Source: Neckera pumila (taxonomy: Eukaryota; Streptophyta; Bryopsida; Hypnales; Neckeraceae). From it: a stretch of 64,000 nt of DNA. The position numbers and the translations under genes were made by a program. The notes below the pieces were generated by a model, which was not told where the DNA came from, did not search any database, and saw only the letters and a program-made list of their open reading frames with translations. How positions within the stretch are numbered: the stretch's first letter is position 1; every line of letters begins with the position of its first letter. The stretch is taken from positions 44,281,282 to 44,345,281 of the forward strand of contig OZ018409.1 of assembly GCA_963969595.1 (NCBI GenBank), read 5' to 3'. Positions 24,401 to 36,129 of the stretch are shown here, piece by piece.

Positions 24401-26351
24401 CCTCCTCTGGATTCTCTGGAAAACTAGCCAGCTGAGGTATCATTGAGGGCCTCTTGAGTAGTACCTACTGGCACCATCCAGTAGTTTGCACTTAGACCAA
24501 TGTAGTTTTTGGCTGTTGGCAGGGGGTACGTGGAGTTTGTGAGAGAGCTTCAGAATCAACTCGAAGGCGGTAAGGTCAGAGGCATCAAGCATTTTGACGA
24601 CATTGTCATGGCATGTGGAAGGTGCGTGTTCACTGGAAACACAAAGGAGCAGTGAGTCTTACAGTCCAGAGGTACTTTGATCATTTTTTGCAACGGACAT
24701 GACGGATATCAACTGAGGTTTTTCTCGAACCATATTCTGGCTTGCAGTGGGGGAACGACAGCAGGGCTTGCATTGGCTGCCCACTTGAGCAACCTTGGGA
24801 CAAAGGTGTGTTTTTCGTTTGCTGATTTTCATCCTCCTTCTGCTAACCTGATATATGTTGAGGTGTGAGTCGGAGTTGTTCGAGTATCAGTTTTTTCGTG
24901 GATGAATAATCAAAGTGAGACCAGCCTAATCATGGTTTTGATGATACTCATTTTTAATGTAAACGGGTAGAGTGGTGCAACGAATGTGTTTAGAGCGGTC
25001 TATGGACTAAAATCGGGATGACGGTCTCTGTATTTGTATGAAATTAAATTATTTCAAGAGGGTAGGTTGTTGATATCCATATTTATGGTGACCGATTCAT
25101 GAACCATGGTCTCCGATTAAATTTGCGCACGGGTCTGAATGTGCAGATGATTGCCATCTTGAATCTTGCTTGAGAGTGCCCTAAGGTACCACAGCAGACG
25201 TACTGAATTGCGGAGGGGATTCTCTATGTGTATTTTGTTGCTAGTGCGCTCTCTACTTTGACCTTGTCAAGATCAAAATTACTCCTGTGAATTCTGACAG
25301 AAAAGTCCTCTTTTTTAGGTTCACGCTTATGCAGTTTGTGATACCCCCGAGTACTTCTACGACTACGTGCAAGGGCTTATTGATGGTCTCAATGCCGGCG
25401 TGAAGTCTGAGGACATTGTGAGAATAATCAACGTGCGGTATCTTCCCTTCTTTGCTGGTTATTTCGATCGTTGGGATTCATTAAGAGAGTTGAAAGCATT
25501 CGTTCATGCGTGGTCAGAGAGGGTTGAGGTGTTGCCGACCCAGCGTGCAAAGATTGCCCATTGATGATCCCTGCATCTGAATTTGGAGCTTTTTGACTTG
25601 TTTTTCAGGCCAAAGGCTCGGGTTACGCAATTAGCACGACGGAGGAGTTGAAGCTTGTGAAGGAAGTTGCGGAGGCGACAGGGATCATCCTTGATCCTGT
25701 GTACAGGTGATTACATCCGTCTTATACTCTTCACAAGGATACCTCTGTTTTAGGGGGTTTCAACTGTACTTCAACTGAGGCAGGCAGCACAGTCTCTGCT
25801 GGGCCCCAAATTCAACCTTGTCATGAATGAGAATTTTTGGTTTTGTCCATTTCATGAACTTTTTTAAGTCATTGTTCCCATAGGAGCACTTGTTTCTTCG
25901 TTGTTATGCCAACATTCACGTGCCATTTAGGATATTCAAACATGTGCAAATGAGGATGGACCCCATTTCTTTAATGTGATAGCTACTTTTCATCTAGTCA
26001 GATGACATGCTTCCACTTCATTTTACCCTTTCCACTGGTTTCCTTCCAGTGTGGATCAATTTTTATATGGAGTGATTGTGTGGAAATTTCCTAAGCCTAA
26101 TTTGCATTTAGATTTTGAGAAACAGTTGGGCTGACTGATGCAGTGGAAAGGCGTTAAATGGACTGCTGAAGGATATGGCAGAGAACCCTTCCCAGTGGGA
26201 GGGGAAGAAGGTGCTATTTGTGCACACCGGTGGCTTACTCGGCATGTACGATAAGGTGCAGCAGTTGCAGCCCTTGACTGGCAAGTGGGAACGTTTTAGA
26301 ATTGCGGAGACAGTTTTGAAGGAAGGCAATGACAAGGGCAAGATGTTCTAG
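21500..26351 (+). CDS. DCD: D-cysteine desulfhydrase (ACC deaminase-like), 10 exons
   Basis: PLP-dependent enzyme that breaks D-cysteine into pyruvate, ammonia and H2S; the plant enzyme is organellar, chiefly mitochondrial. Exons: 21500-21895, 22327-22392, 22879-23073, 23445-23555, 23867-23958, 24523-24621, 24748-24805, 25319-25432, 25609-25706, 26144-26351, all phase-consistent, giving 478 residues. Landmarks in order: [46 protein letters not shown] with PLP lysine K167, [34 protein letters not shown], the phosphate loop CGSGGTTAG split across exons 6 and 7, [39 protein letters not shown] and the terminal KGKMF. It is about 75 residues longer than the Arabidopsis protein. The extra length is a basic, Ser-rich leader that fits an organelle targeting peptide, unless translation begins at a later Met such as MAVDSRPEM. 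Its last codons are copied at about 51775, beside K3. Confidence 0.95.
22575..22730 (+). repeat. Segment in DCD intron 2 that also occurs upstream of K2
   Basis: About 155 bases containing TTCTTGTTAGGAGGAATCGA and GAAAACTTAAATAGGTTTTG recur, diverged, at about 31330-31478 before kinase pseudogene K2. One of the two places received a copy; the direction cannot be read from this alone. Confidence 0.75.
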
Positions 26352-27430
26352 TTGACAGAGTATTGTAGCAGGCATACCCTTTATAGTGAAGTCGTCTTCG
26401 CTTCCATCACCAAATGCCGGATTATGGGGCGAACAATTATAAGACTTGTGAAACATTCTCTTGGTTGATGACTAATTGGAGAGTGTCGTTCATTCTGAGT
26501 TTGATTTTTTTTCATTTGAAGATGCTAGGTTTTGAAGGCAATTTCCTACCGAGATGTGTAACCGGGTGGTCTTCTGAGAGCTGAAGTCATCTGCGTAGGT
26601 GATGAGATCATGACCACTCATCTAAGATAAATTGCTTAGGGTTTAATCAGCAGAGTGGAGTCATTAATAGTGCGGTCTTTCATGTGTCGGAGTATTTCTG
26701 GAGAGGTGGCAACCGCACATTGATTACACAGAATTTCAACGAAGGGGAACACACAATGCAGTCACCCGAGTGTCTCCGACTGTGAATCTAGGTTTCAATG
26801 CAGCAATTTCATCTGTCTGCTTTGCATCTGGATACAGTAGTCTACTACAAATTCTTGCGTAATTTTGCGTCATTTCTATTACTACTCATTTTGTACACTT
26901 ATCAACCTCGAAGATTTCTAATACATGTCGAGTTGTGAACGCATAGGGTTCCAATCAAATGCCTGAGGCAGAGCATTTTGAGATTATCCCAGAAGAGTAC
27001 TCGCTAAAAGACAATCACTACTCTTCCTCTGTCCTAGTATCAGAATTCCATAAAGTAAGCCAAATACATGTTTGAGAAAGCACTCTTTTAAAAACAAATT
27101 GCATGTACTCCATGTTTCCACAATCGGTATGTAAACTCAGTCTCAGGTATCTACCAACACCGCCATGGAACCACTAACAAGCGGTCAGAATCTGTCGGTA
27201 CCAATGAGTTCTCAAGGAATTTTATTTAAAAAAACTTTCAAAAGCACTTGCAATTACTCCAAATTTCCTCGATCTGCCGGAACCAACCAGTTATCAGCAA
27301 TTGCTCTCACTTTCCAACGTCGATGCAGGACTCTTCCGCTGTTCAAATTCATCTAACTTATCAAATTCCTCACGCTGCTCAAAGATCCTAGATATCTTTC
27401 AAAATTATATGGAAGGGCTTTGATTAATGA
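26352..27430. other. DCD 3' region and upstream DNA of K1
   Basis: No open frame is supported. Nearly the whole interval reappears at 51800-52980, so conservation here reflects the recent duplication and not necessarily function. Confidence 0.55.
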
Positions 27431-28309
27431 AAAGTTCGAGAAAGTTTGGGAAGATGCCCGCTGCAGAGACGGAGTCGTCACGCAACCCCGAAGTCACCCC
27501 CGACTGGTGAAGACAAGTGGTCCTTGGTGAACAGTGTCGCCCTTCAAACCCTGGAGAACAGACCGCCCAATCGATTCCTTCAACTTCGTCTGTGCTTTGG
27601 CTCTCACTCTCTTCCTTGTGCGATTCCTGCTACCCTGCACCAACTTCTTAACCCACGCCTGCTGCAATTCACCGTCCCCATTTGGGCACCTTCAGTTCTG
27701 CCACCCCTCCCATGCTCCAGAGATCACTCTTTGCGGTAGGGTTTCGGTTTTGAAATCTCTTGCGAAGTCATCACATCGCTACAAGAACCCGCTGTTGCGA
27801 TCGCTTCTCGGAGAAGTCGCTTGTTTCCTCTGCGCAGATCCACGAGTCGACGGTCAGCGAATTTGGGTGAGTGCATCTTGCTGCTTTGAGAGTGTCTTGC
27901 GAGTGTGCTAAGGAAGTGTCGGTAAAGAGAATTATTGGCTACCTTGGAGAGAGATGAGAGGCCCGAGAAGAGTAACTATGAGATAGAATGGAGCATCCCG
28001 TGGTGTAGTTTTGGTGCATTGAGGGCTTCGATTGAACGCTGCTGCATGGATTATAACATTATATCGCTCTTTCTATCAAATGAAAGGAAACTTGGTACTT
28101 CTGCGTCGTTGTTGCTGGTGAAGTTAGCTTTGTGTTAAGCTTCGGGCCCTGGGATTACTCCATGTGTGTGGAACGTGAGGGCGCTCTGTTTTTTGACCTT
28201 TTGTGAGCCCTCTTTGATCTTTTGTTCTTAGGAGTGGTGACAGGATTTCGCATGTTTCATCATTGCAGTTTTTTTGTGATGCAAAGTCGTCACATTTGTG
28301 TGCATGCAG
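27431..28309 (+). other. Probable K1 leader exon (to 27866) and leader intron (27867-28309)
   Basis: A C/T-rich GC-richer stretch ends at a donor GG|GTGAGTGC, and the next good acceptor is TGCATGCAG at 28309, directly before the kinase reading frame. The same signals are found for K3. The leader contains an open frame (roughly 27534-27911) whose K3 counterpart is also open despite small length changes, so an upstream small protein cannot be excluded. Confidence 0.5.
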
Positions 28310-28559
28310 TGCCTTGGAGAGGAGCTTGATTACTTGGCGATATTGGGAATTCTGCTCGAGGATTGGCAGTTGGGCCCCCTGAGCAGATGACCATGTCGGA
28401 CGCAGGTGCTTCCTCCACCTTGGGTGAAACCTCCAGTTTCACACGGCCCTTGAAGAATGTTTGCCTTCAGGGCATGATGTAGCACTTGGAGGAGGTCGTA
28501 GCGGTGAAGGATCCTCCAGGCAACAAAAGTCCGAGTACTTCTCTGCACGCGTGGAGGAG

Positions 28560-29621
28560 ATGATGCGAAGCAAAAGCGAATTCGCTTCTGATGTGGAGCA
28601 TGAGATCGAGCATTCAAAGGTGCATTGGACCGAAGTGCCTGGCCTATCGGAGCTTTCAGAAGACGACGTCCATGAAGAAGAAGTGAATCGAGAAGACGAC
28701 GTCCGTGAAGAAGAAGTGAATCGAGAGAATGAGGAAGTCTTTGCAGAATTGATGAACGACCCGCAATGGAAGCACCCTAGGTATGGTCATTTTTTCGAAG
28801 AACGGAAATCGCGTGCTTGGAAGTTGGGTCGGAAGATTGCCGAGGGTGGACAGGCGGCAATTTTTGAAGTAATAGACGATGATGGGAGCATAGCTACTAG
28901 CGGTGTGTTGAAGGTGTTCAAGAGAGGATTACGACTATCAGATCTCAAGAAACAATGGCCTCATGGAATCCTTCGAGGGGAAGTTGAACCATGTATTACA
29001 GCTGGGGGAACTATGTTGGACGATGGGAGGTTTGCATTCATGATGCTAAGATGTTGGGGTGACTTACGCAAGTTGATTGACCAAGCCATGCAAGAGAAGA
29101 ACAACCGAGGTCCACCATTTCCATATGAGTGGAATGGAAAGACCTTGCATGTCGAAAGTACCATGTGGATAATTGCATATGTTATGGCTGACTTACACAA
29201 GCACAACATTATTCATAGAGACTTGAAAGCTACCAACATCCTTCTTCTCATACATGTCGACGGTATAGTTCCAGTTGTTGCAAACTATGAGTGTTCCATT
29301 GCAGTTGTGGGAACAAAATTTTGGAGGGCACCAGAGATATTGGAGGCCTTGAAGAATAGAAGTGCTATTGACTTCACCGAGAAAATGGATGTATATAGCT
29401 ATGGCATGACCTGCTTTGAAGTGGTAACTGGTCGCTTGCCATTTGAAGGTGAACTTGAAGATTGTGGGGCAAGCCGAGATCTTGTTATTGCAGGACAGAG
29501 GCCTAAACTACCAAGTGATTTGGATGTGCAATTGAAGGATTTGATTGAGAGGTGTTGGAATCCAATTCCAAATGAAAGACCTAGTTTTCAAGAAATTTTG
29601 GAGGTATTAGATGCTTGTTGA
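28560..29621 (+). CDS. Kinase copy K1, N-terminally shortened probable pseudokinase
   Basis: Member of the same protein kinase family as K3, near-identical over most of its length. The K3 start ATG is ATT here (28367 region), and one C is missing from TTTCCACACGG (here TTTCACACGG), so the frame can first begin at the in-frame ATG 28560, giving 353 residues. The Met-Gly-Asn start is therefore lost. The kinase domain retains VLKVFK, HRDLKATN, DVYSYG and RCWNPIPNERP. The Asp that binds Mg-ATP (K3 VADYE) is Asn here (VANYE, codon 29283-29285), a single G-to-A change. An inactive kinase or a decaying gene is the likely reading. It has an extra 10-residue acidic repeat (DDVREEEVNR). Confidence 0.65.
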   Translation: MMRSKSEFASDVEHEIEHSKVHWTEVPGLSELSEDDVHEEEVNREDDVREEEVNRENEEVFAELMNDPQWKHPRYGHFFEERKSRAWKLGRKIAEGGQAAIFEVIDDDGSIATSGVLKVFKRGLRLSDLKKQWPHGILRGEVEPCITAGGTMLDDGRFAFMMLRCWGDLRKLIDQAMQEKNNRGPPFPYEWNGKTLHVESTMWIIAYVMADLHKHNIIHRDLKATNILLLIHVDGIVPVVANYECSIAVVGTKFWRAPEILEALKNRSAIDFTEKMDVYSYGMTCFEVVTGRLPFEGELEDCGASRDLVIAGQRPKLPSDLDVQLKDLIERCWNPIPNERPSFQEILEVLDAC

Positions 29622-31319
29622 TGGGATGTCATTGTAGTAAGGTGCTTGTAAGTATTTAACATAGTCCTCCATGAGAACTTGTAAGATGTAACTCTAGGCA
29701 AGATGTTATAAGAGTTTCATATCTTGGTCTTTTCATGTTCATCTCATTGAAATGATTTAGAATACCCAAATTATTATTATGTGTTGATGCAATCATTATG
29801 GTATGGACCATAGAGTGATTTTTGAATTATGAATGAGCCTTTGTTTGAATTGTTATTTGAATGTTTTTAAGACATTGATGAAGGATGTTTAATTTGTCCA
29901 TTTGTCAAGTTTATCAAAGATTAGAATGATTAGAAAGCTAGATTGGAGAGCATGATATATATGATTAGTTATTTTATTCAAGAACTATTCATGTTATGTT
30001 CTTAGTCAATTTTTTTTTTAACCTATTTGAATGACCATCATCCATTGACAAGATTGTAAAATTCTTAAGGTCTAGCAAGCCAAATTTTAGGAATGTTTGT
30101 TTTCTCAAAGAATTTCTTATTCCTCAACAATTGTTTGTCTTTTTTCCTTCTATGCAAAAATTTAGGCTTCACATACTAGTTTTGAAAGTAACCAAGACTT
30201 TGTAGAAAACTTCATGGTTAGACTATTCTAAGATGCTACAAGGACAAATGAAGTTAAAGTTTCTTCAAAACTTTTAAAATCAAAAACTATGTAATATATG
30301 TAAGATTTTATAGGTATGAGATCACATTTTTTGAGGTAGAGATCACATTTTGAATTTTTTGTATCCTTGGTGCACAAGGACTAGATGATCTTTTTAAGCC
30401 CTCGCTTGTATACCAGAGTAGTGAAATTAAGTGGAAAATAATTCTTCAAACACATATCAAAGTTTTTCAATATATAATGACATAGAGGAAAAAAGATTCT
30501 TAATGCCACACTTATCTACTTTTGGACTTTCAAAGAGTCTAGAATTAATATCTGGAGAAGAAACATCAAGAGATTATCATTGGAAGATCGTGTACAACAT
30601 CTTGAGTTCTACACAAAGCATGGAAAGATTTAAACAAACATTTGGAGATCTCCGGATGTTATTATTTAGAGATTTTTGAACGTTTTGTCCAGAATTTAGT
30701 TGAAAGTCTAGAAGTAGTTAAATGTGGCATATTAATTGAATGTTTCATTCCTAGCATATGGTTTCATTTTTTTACAAGTACATGCCACCATTGCCCTCTA
30801 GATACTTACAATAGCATAGCAATTTGGCCTTAACAAATGAGGCATATCACAAAGTCATCAAACTTTAGCATCTTTCATTCACTTTGAATGAGTATGCAGA
30901 ATCCTAGGATAGTTTATGAATTGTGAACCAATGAAAACAAAATACAATATAATCAATTGAATTTTAAAACTTCCTCATAAAATTAGTTAGTACTTGAAGA
31001 ATAAAATTTAAACATATTGTATCAATAGCAAAAAATTTGAAAGTAATTATGTGGAAAACCAATTGAGTATGCTTGGAAATGATGCATAATTACCACGGAA
31101 CTAAAGGTCAAAGAATTACTCTAATTATCCCTTATATCATCCATGCCATTCAACCACTTCAACTAAGTGTTTTGTATTTTTCTTTCTCTTTACATGGAGA
31201 TGAAGCATTGTCTTCTCTCTAACTTTAAGAAAATGTGAGATTCTTTTGAAAACTATGAAAATATTGTGAAGTTTTGCAAAACTTTGAGCGCAACATAGAG
31301 ATTTGTATTACTAGAATGG
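29622..31319. other. K1 3' region and intergenic
   Basis: The first 400 bases belong to the duplicated block. Beyond about 30020 the sequence is AT-rich. A short open stretch near 30431-30679 is not recognisable as a known protein and has no splice or composition support. Confidence 0.5.
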
Positions 31320-31478
31320 AAAGATTATATGAATGCTCTTGTTAGGAGGATTCCAATGTACTTATAGAATTATGTAGCATTTGCATACCTTATGCTATAG
31401 TTGTGATGGTTCAAAATTTCACTTGTAGAAGGGTTGAAAACTTAAATAGGTTTTTGAGTTTTGAGTTTTGATTTTGAG
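31320..31478 (+). repeat. DCD-intron-like segment upstream of K2
   Basis: Matches 22575-22730 in DCD intron 2 (shared GAAAACTTAAATAGGTTTT and TTAGGAGGA blocks). Homology to the K1 leader intron begins directly after it, at about 31480. Confidence 0.7.
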
Positions 31479-31856
31479 GTGGTGGTTGAGAAAAGTATCT
31501 ATGAGATCGAGAGCGTCCCATGGTAGGGTCTTGGTGCATAGCTAGAGGGTTCCAACTAATCGTTGCTATATGGGTTATAGCCCTCCTTCTATCAAATGAA
31601 AAGAAACTTGGTACTTCTGCATCGTTATTTGTAAAGTTAGTTTTGTGCTCAGCTTCAGACCCTAGGACTATAACAATTATGTAGAGTGTGAGGGCGCTGT
31701 GGTTTATTGCTTTTTGTGAGCCCTATTCGATCTTTTGTTCGTAGGCGTGGTGGCAAGGTTTGGCGTATTGGATCGTGGTTGTCAAATTGTGAAGCAAAAT
31801 CGTCATGGTTGTTTGAGTGCATAGTGCAATAGGGAGGAGCTTGAATTTTTGGCGAC

Positions 31857-33060
31857 ATGGGGAATTGTGCATGTCAATTGACTGGTGGGGGACTGGAGGA
31901 GACGACCATGTTGGCTGCGAGGACCTCTGGATCTCCAGATGAAACCTCAAGTTTCCACACTACCGTAGAAGAATGTTTGCCTTCCATGGCTAAGATGGCT
32001 ATTGGAGATTGTAGTGGTGCAGAATCTTCTAGGAAATCAAAGTCTAAGTACTTGTCTATACATGTGGAGGAGATGATGCGAAGCAAGAGCCAGTTCTCTT
32101 CAGACGTAGAGCATGACATTGAGCATTGGAGGGTGCATTGGAGCAAAGTGATTGGTCTTTCCGAACTTTCATAAGACAACGATCAAGAAGAAGAAGTGAA
32201 TCGAGAGAATCGGGAAGTCTTTGCAGAACTGATGAACGACCCGCAATGGAGGCACCATGAATGGGGTCATTTTTTTGGCAAATTAGGACGGGTGCTTGGA
32301 AGTTGGGTTGGAAGATTGCCGAGGGTGGACAAGCTGGAATTTTTGAAGTTTTAGACCTTGATGGCAGTGTAATACTGATTGTCTATTGAAGGTGTTCAAG
32401 AAAGGATCATGGCTATCAGATCTCAAAAGCCTTGTGGAATCCTTCAACGAGAAGTTAAGGCATGTATTGCATATAGGGGAATAATGTTGGATGATGGGAG
32501 GTTTGCATTCTTGATGTGGAGATGTTGGGGTGACTTATGCAAGTTGATTGACCAAGCCATGCAAGAGAAGAACAATCAAGGTCCACCATTTCCGTATGAG
32601 TGGAATGGAAAGTCCTGGCATGTTGGAAAGATTATGTGGAAACTTGCAGTTTGTATGGACTATTTACACAAGGAAGGCATTATGCATAGAGACTTGAAAT
32701 CTCCCAATATCCTTTGGGGGAAGGGCAATCAAGGTCTTGGAATCATAGTAGCAGACTATGAATGTTCCATTGGAGTTGTTGGAACAGGATTTTGGAGGGC
32801 ACCAGAAATATTGTTGGCTTTGAAGAATAGAAGTGCATTTGACTTCACAGAGAAAATGGATGTATATAGTTATGGCATGATATGCTTTGAAGTTGTAACT
32901 GGTCACTTGCCATTTGAAGATGAACTAAAGGCTTGTTGAGCTAGCAATGATTTTGTTATTGAAGGACAGAGGCCTAAACTACCTAGTGATTTGGATGTGC
33001 CATTGATGGAATCCAATTCCAAATGAAAGACCTAGATTCCAAGAAATTCATTTGGCACTT
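31857..33060 (+). pseudogene. Kinase copy K2, pseudogene
   Basis: Starts MGNCACQLTGGG, so Gly2 and two nearby Cys residues would favour N-myristoylation plus palmitoylation. The reading frame then breaks repeatedly relative to K3: a stop in FRLSELS-stop at 32172, a lost stretch around 32280, another near 32370, about 7 bases missing near 32430, a TGA at 32937, and about 20 bases missing at 33008 that remove the ERCW region. A middle piece (32379-32939) is still open and shows MHRDLKSPN and VADYECSIGVVGTGFWRAPE. It is the oldest of the three copies and shows that DYE was ancestral in the family. Confidence 0.9.
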
Positions 33061-33905
33061 CGTAATCGTGATTGTAATCCTTGCAATAAGCAAGCTGTAG
33101 ATTTTTAGCATACTTTTATTATGTAAAAACTTGTGAGATGTATCTCTAGGGAGGATGCTATAAGAATTACATGTCTAGGGCCCTTCATGTTTATTTAGAG
33201 TGACATGATTTAGGATACTTGACTTATGATTATGTGTTGTATCAAATAATTATGGTATAGACCATAGGCCATTAGATTTCTTGAATTGTGACCAAGCCAT
33301 CGTTTGGATTGTTATTTAAATGTTTTCAATATTGATAGAGGATGTGCACTTTGTTCATTTATCAAGTTTATCAAAGATTGAATGCTTGCTGAATAGTTTT
33401 ATTGTTCATAAACTATTTTTATTGTCATCCACTTTGTCAATTTTTATGGCCAATACACTAAAGTTAAAGCTACTTTGAAGTTTGAATGTACTATATGGAT
33501 ATGATTATCAATTCATGCCAGCTCAAAATTTGCTTTCAATTTTTCTAAATGGATTTGCAGTGTGATTTCTCCAAAAAAATTTGAGCTAGCGGTACTGCTG
33601 GATTACCAAGAAGAATTAGTATTAGTAGTTTGAAATCAAAAGTTGAAAATTCCTTTAGCAATTGATTATAGATCTAATACTTTTAATTCATAATGGATAT
33701 GCTGGTGACCGTGGAAATTTGGTGCTTGTATTTTGTTAACATGTGAACCATTGGTTTAAAAAAATTAAAAGCACTAATTGGAAGTAAAAGCATCATATAA
33801 GACCTCCCTTTTTTACATAAAATCATGAGGATGACCAGTTGTACTTTTGTCCTATATAAAAATATTCTTTGTCACTCATTGGCCAAAAAAAGACTCCAAC
33901 ATCCT
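33061..33905. other. K2 3' region
   Basis: Noncoding. Parts match the K1 and K3 3' regions (for example at 33120-33400), and about 33560-33690 matches 56560-56700 beyond K3, so the old duplication extended well past the gene. Confidence 0.55.
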
Positions 33906-34725
33906 TTAACCCCATACTGCCGGAGCGACCAAATATGGTCGCTCCAAAATTTCAGGCTCGTTTGGGCATGGACAGTTAAATTCCTTTGACCGGTTAAAAT
34001 TTTTACGGGCAATATTGAAGGTTAACTATTGGAAACTTTTATTTTTCACTAAAAAAGGTAAATATTTGATTTTTGAGAGGTCCTCAAAGGCATATATGTA
34101 TTATCAATGGAAGAGTAAAGCTTGCAAATTTTACATGATTTCTTGACTATGAACAAAGCTTGCCAATTTCACTTGATTTGAGATCTAAAAAGTTTTACTT
34201 ATCCATTTGCTTTAAAAATGGTCCCAGTGGAAAGAACAAAGTGTTTTCATGATTTTCTCCGTTGAAAATTTAAACATGCAAGTGTTGATTTGGAGTTATT
34301 TACAACTTCTACTTATCAAATACAATTGCGTTGCAACACCTACAAGGTGGATTGTATAATGAATTTGATAGCTCTTCATTTGAATTTAAGTTTTTTGGAA
34401 GTGCATTTTAGTATGCTCAGGCAATTTCAAATTGTTCATGTCACATCCAACCCTAAAAAACTCTTATATGCAAATTTCTCAAACATTGTGGGGAGGGGCA
34501 GCATACTAAAAATAGGATACTTACATTTCTCTTGTTATAATCTCACAACTCCTATGCAATTTTACACTCAAAATTGGTAAGCACACTAATAAGCAAGCTC
34601 TCTAAACATCTATACGGTTAGATTTTGAAAAACAAACAATTTGCTTCATTGGAGATAACTATGAGCTCATGCTCTTTTTTCAAAGGAAAAACACATTTAG
34701 AAAGGCTTAGGCACTTAGGGATTAA
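33906..34725 (+). mobile_element. TTAA-flanked piggyBac-like element with terminal palindrome
   Basis: Starts TTAA-CCCCATACTGCC and ends GGCACTTAGGG-ATTAA. Directly inside the left end lies a perfect 10-base inverted repeat, GGAGCGACCA and TGGTCGCTCC with a 4-base loop. It is 820 bases and noncoding. This end type (CCCC, then TGCC) is close to classic piggyBac ends. Confidence 0.7.
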
Positions 34726-36129
34726 AAATTAATCTATACAAGGAATTTTCTCTTTAAGATCAAGTTTTTAAATTACACAATTGTACTAATGATGATTTTT
34801 TTTTTTTTAATTTCTTATTGATTCAAATTATTATGGACATGCCCAATTTTAACATGAAAAGTTTTTTTTTGTAGTCAATAATAATTGTGTCCCTTGATCT
34901 ACTAATAGGATATTTTTTTTAAGAGTTCTAGAAACCTCTATTGCAAATATTTGAGAGAACTAACATAAGAATGAGCAAACATTTAGTTGAATGACAAAAA
35001 TAAGATTTTGAGTGCTTGGATTCATCCATTCCTCAAAATTTAAACATTCAACTTTGGAAGGATTAATCTATAAAAGATCAAGGCTTTCTTCAATCAAAAA
35101 GTACTCGAACTACCATTTCACTAGCAACTTTTCAAAACAAGAAGTATCACATTATTTAGTTTCTTGCTAGAATAATCTTACCATTGGAATAAATATTTTT
35201 TAATTCCATCTTAGAACTATTGGTGATTTAGTTTTTTTGCCTATTTCAAATCCGCTTTAATTACGCAATTTTTGCCCAATTGAAATGAACATGAACATTA
35301 TCATTTCAATGGGGCCTAAATTCTCAGAACTAACCATTTTACTACACAAAAATGAGGATTTACACTACTTATTTGTATTAATTTCTTATAAAGTGCAGTC
35401 AAGCAAACATTCAAAATCAAATACTTAAGGTAATACTATTCACCTTACTCTAAATCACCTTGCAAATATGAGGAGGTCAATGAATATGGCTATACACTAA
35501 CTATCTTTGAAATCCAATTGGTAAAAACATAGAGCCAAATATTTAGAATACATGGAAAAACTTCAAAATCGTTGAATTCACATTAGAAGAGAAATCAGCC
35601 CTCTGGATGGTTGCTCCATGGACTCCTTTAGTACCCTGAAATTCCAATTATCAAGTCTGAAACATTATTTTTTCCCCTACTTTTGCATAGTTGAAACTGC
35701 TATGACAATGGTGCAGAAATCCAGATTTTTGAATAACTTTTTTTTTTTCCATCTTAAAATAAAATTAAGAGAATGTTTTCTTTGCTAAATCTGACAACTC
35801 CGGCAAGCAGTCATATGCTTTGACTACTCATTGGGGGCACTTTTCCAGGTTGACAGACCAAGCTCAAAATAGCTTGGCATGTCAATTTGGAACGGCCCTC
35901 CGGAGGGCTGATTTTTTATCTAATGCAAATTGCAAGATTATAGCATTTGAAGCTAGTAGGAAATGTTTATTTTTACAATTGCCCAGACATAGTTAACAAA
36001 ATGTGATTCTTCTCAAAGATCTTAATTTAGAAATAAAATTAATGTTTTTTGACAATTTTGTGCCATATCACATCAATTACATACATGCCAAATTTTAGAA
36101 GTTAATGAGGGGTGGAACAAAAGATGCCC
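34726..36129. other. Old duplicated noncoding DNA with an A2-like relic
   Basis: About 34740-35480 matches 56700-57440. Both copies include an A2-like end (here TTAATCTATAAAAGATCAAG at 35058), so that insertion predates the K2/K3 split. No gene. Confidence 0.5.

Larger units (their letters stand above)
26330..30020 (+). repeat. Segmental duplication, K1 copy
   Basis: About 3.7 kb that matches 51775-55555 with high identity over most of its length, in the same orientation. It runs from the last codons of DCD, through the DCD 3' region, the kinase leader, its intron and the kinase frame, to about 400 bases beyond the stop. DCD is whole here, so this is the likely source locus. Confidence 0.9.

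Noticed and set aside
21500..26351. Possible bacterial origin of the ACC deaminase-like gene
   Set aside because: The protein is closest to the plant D-cysteine desulfhydrase type and the gene has nine phase-consistent introns; nothing suggests recent transfer.
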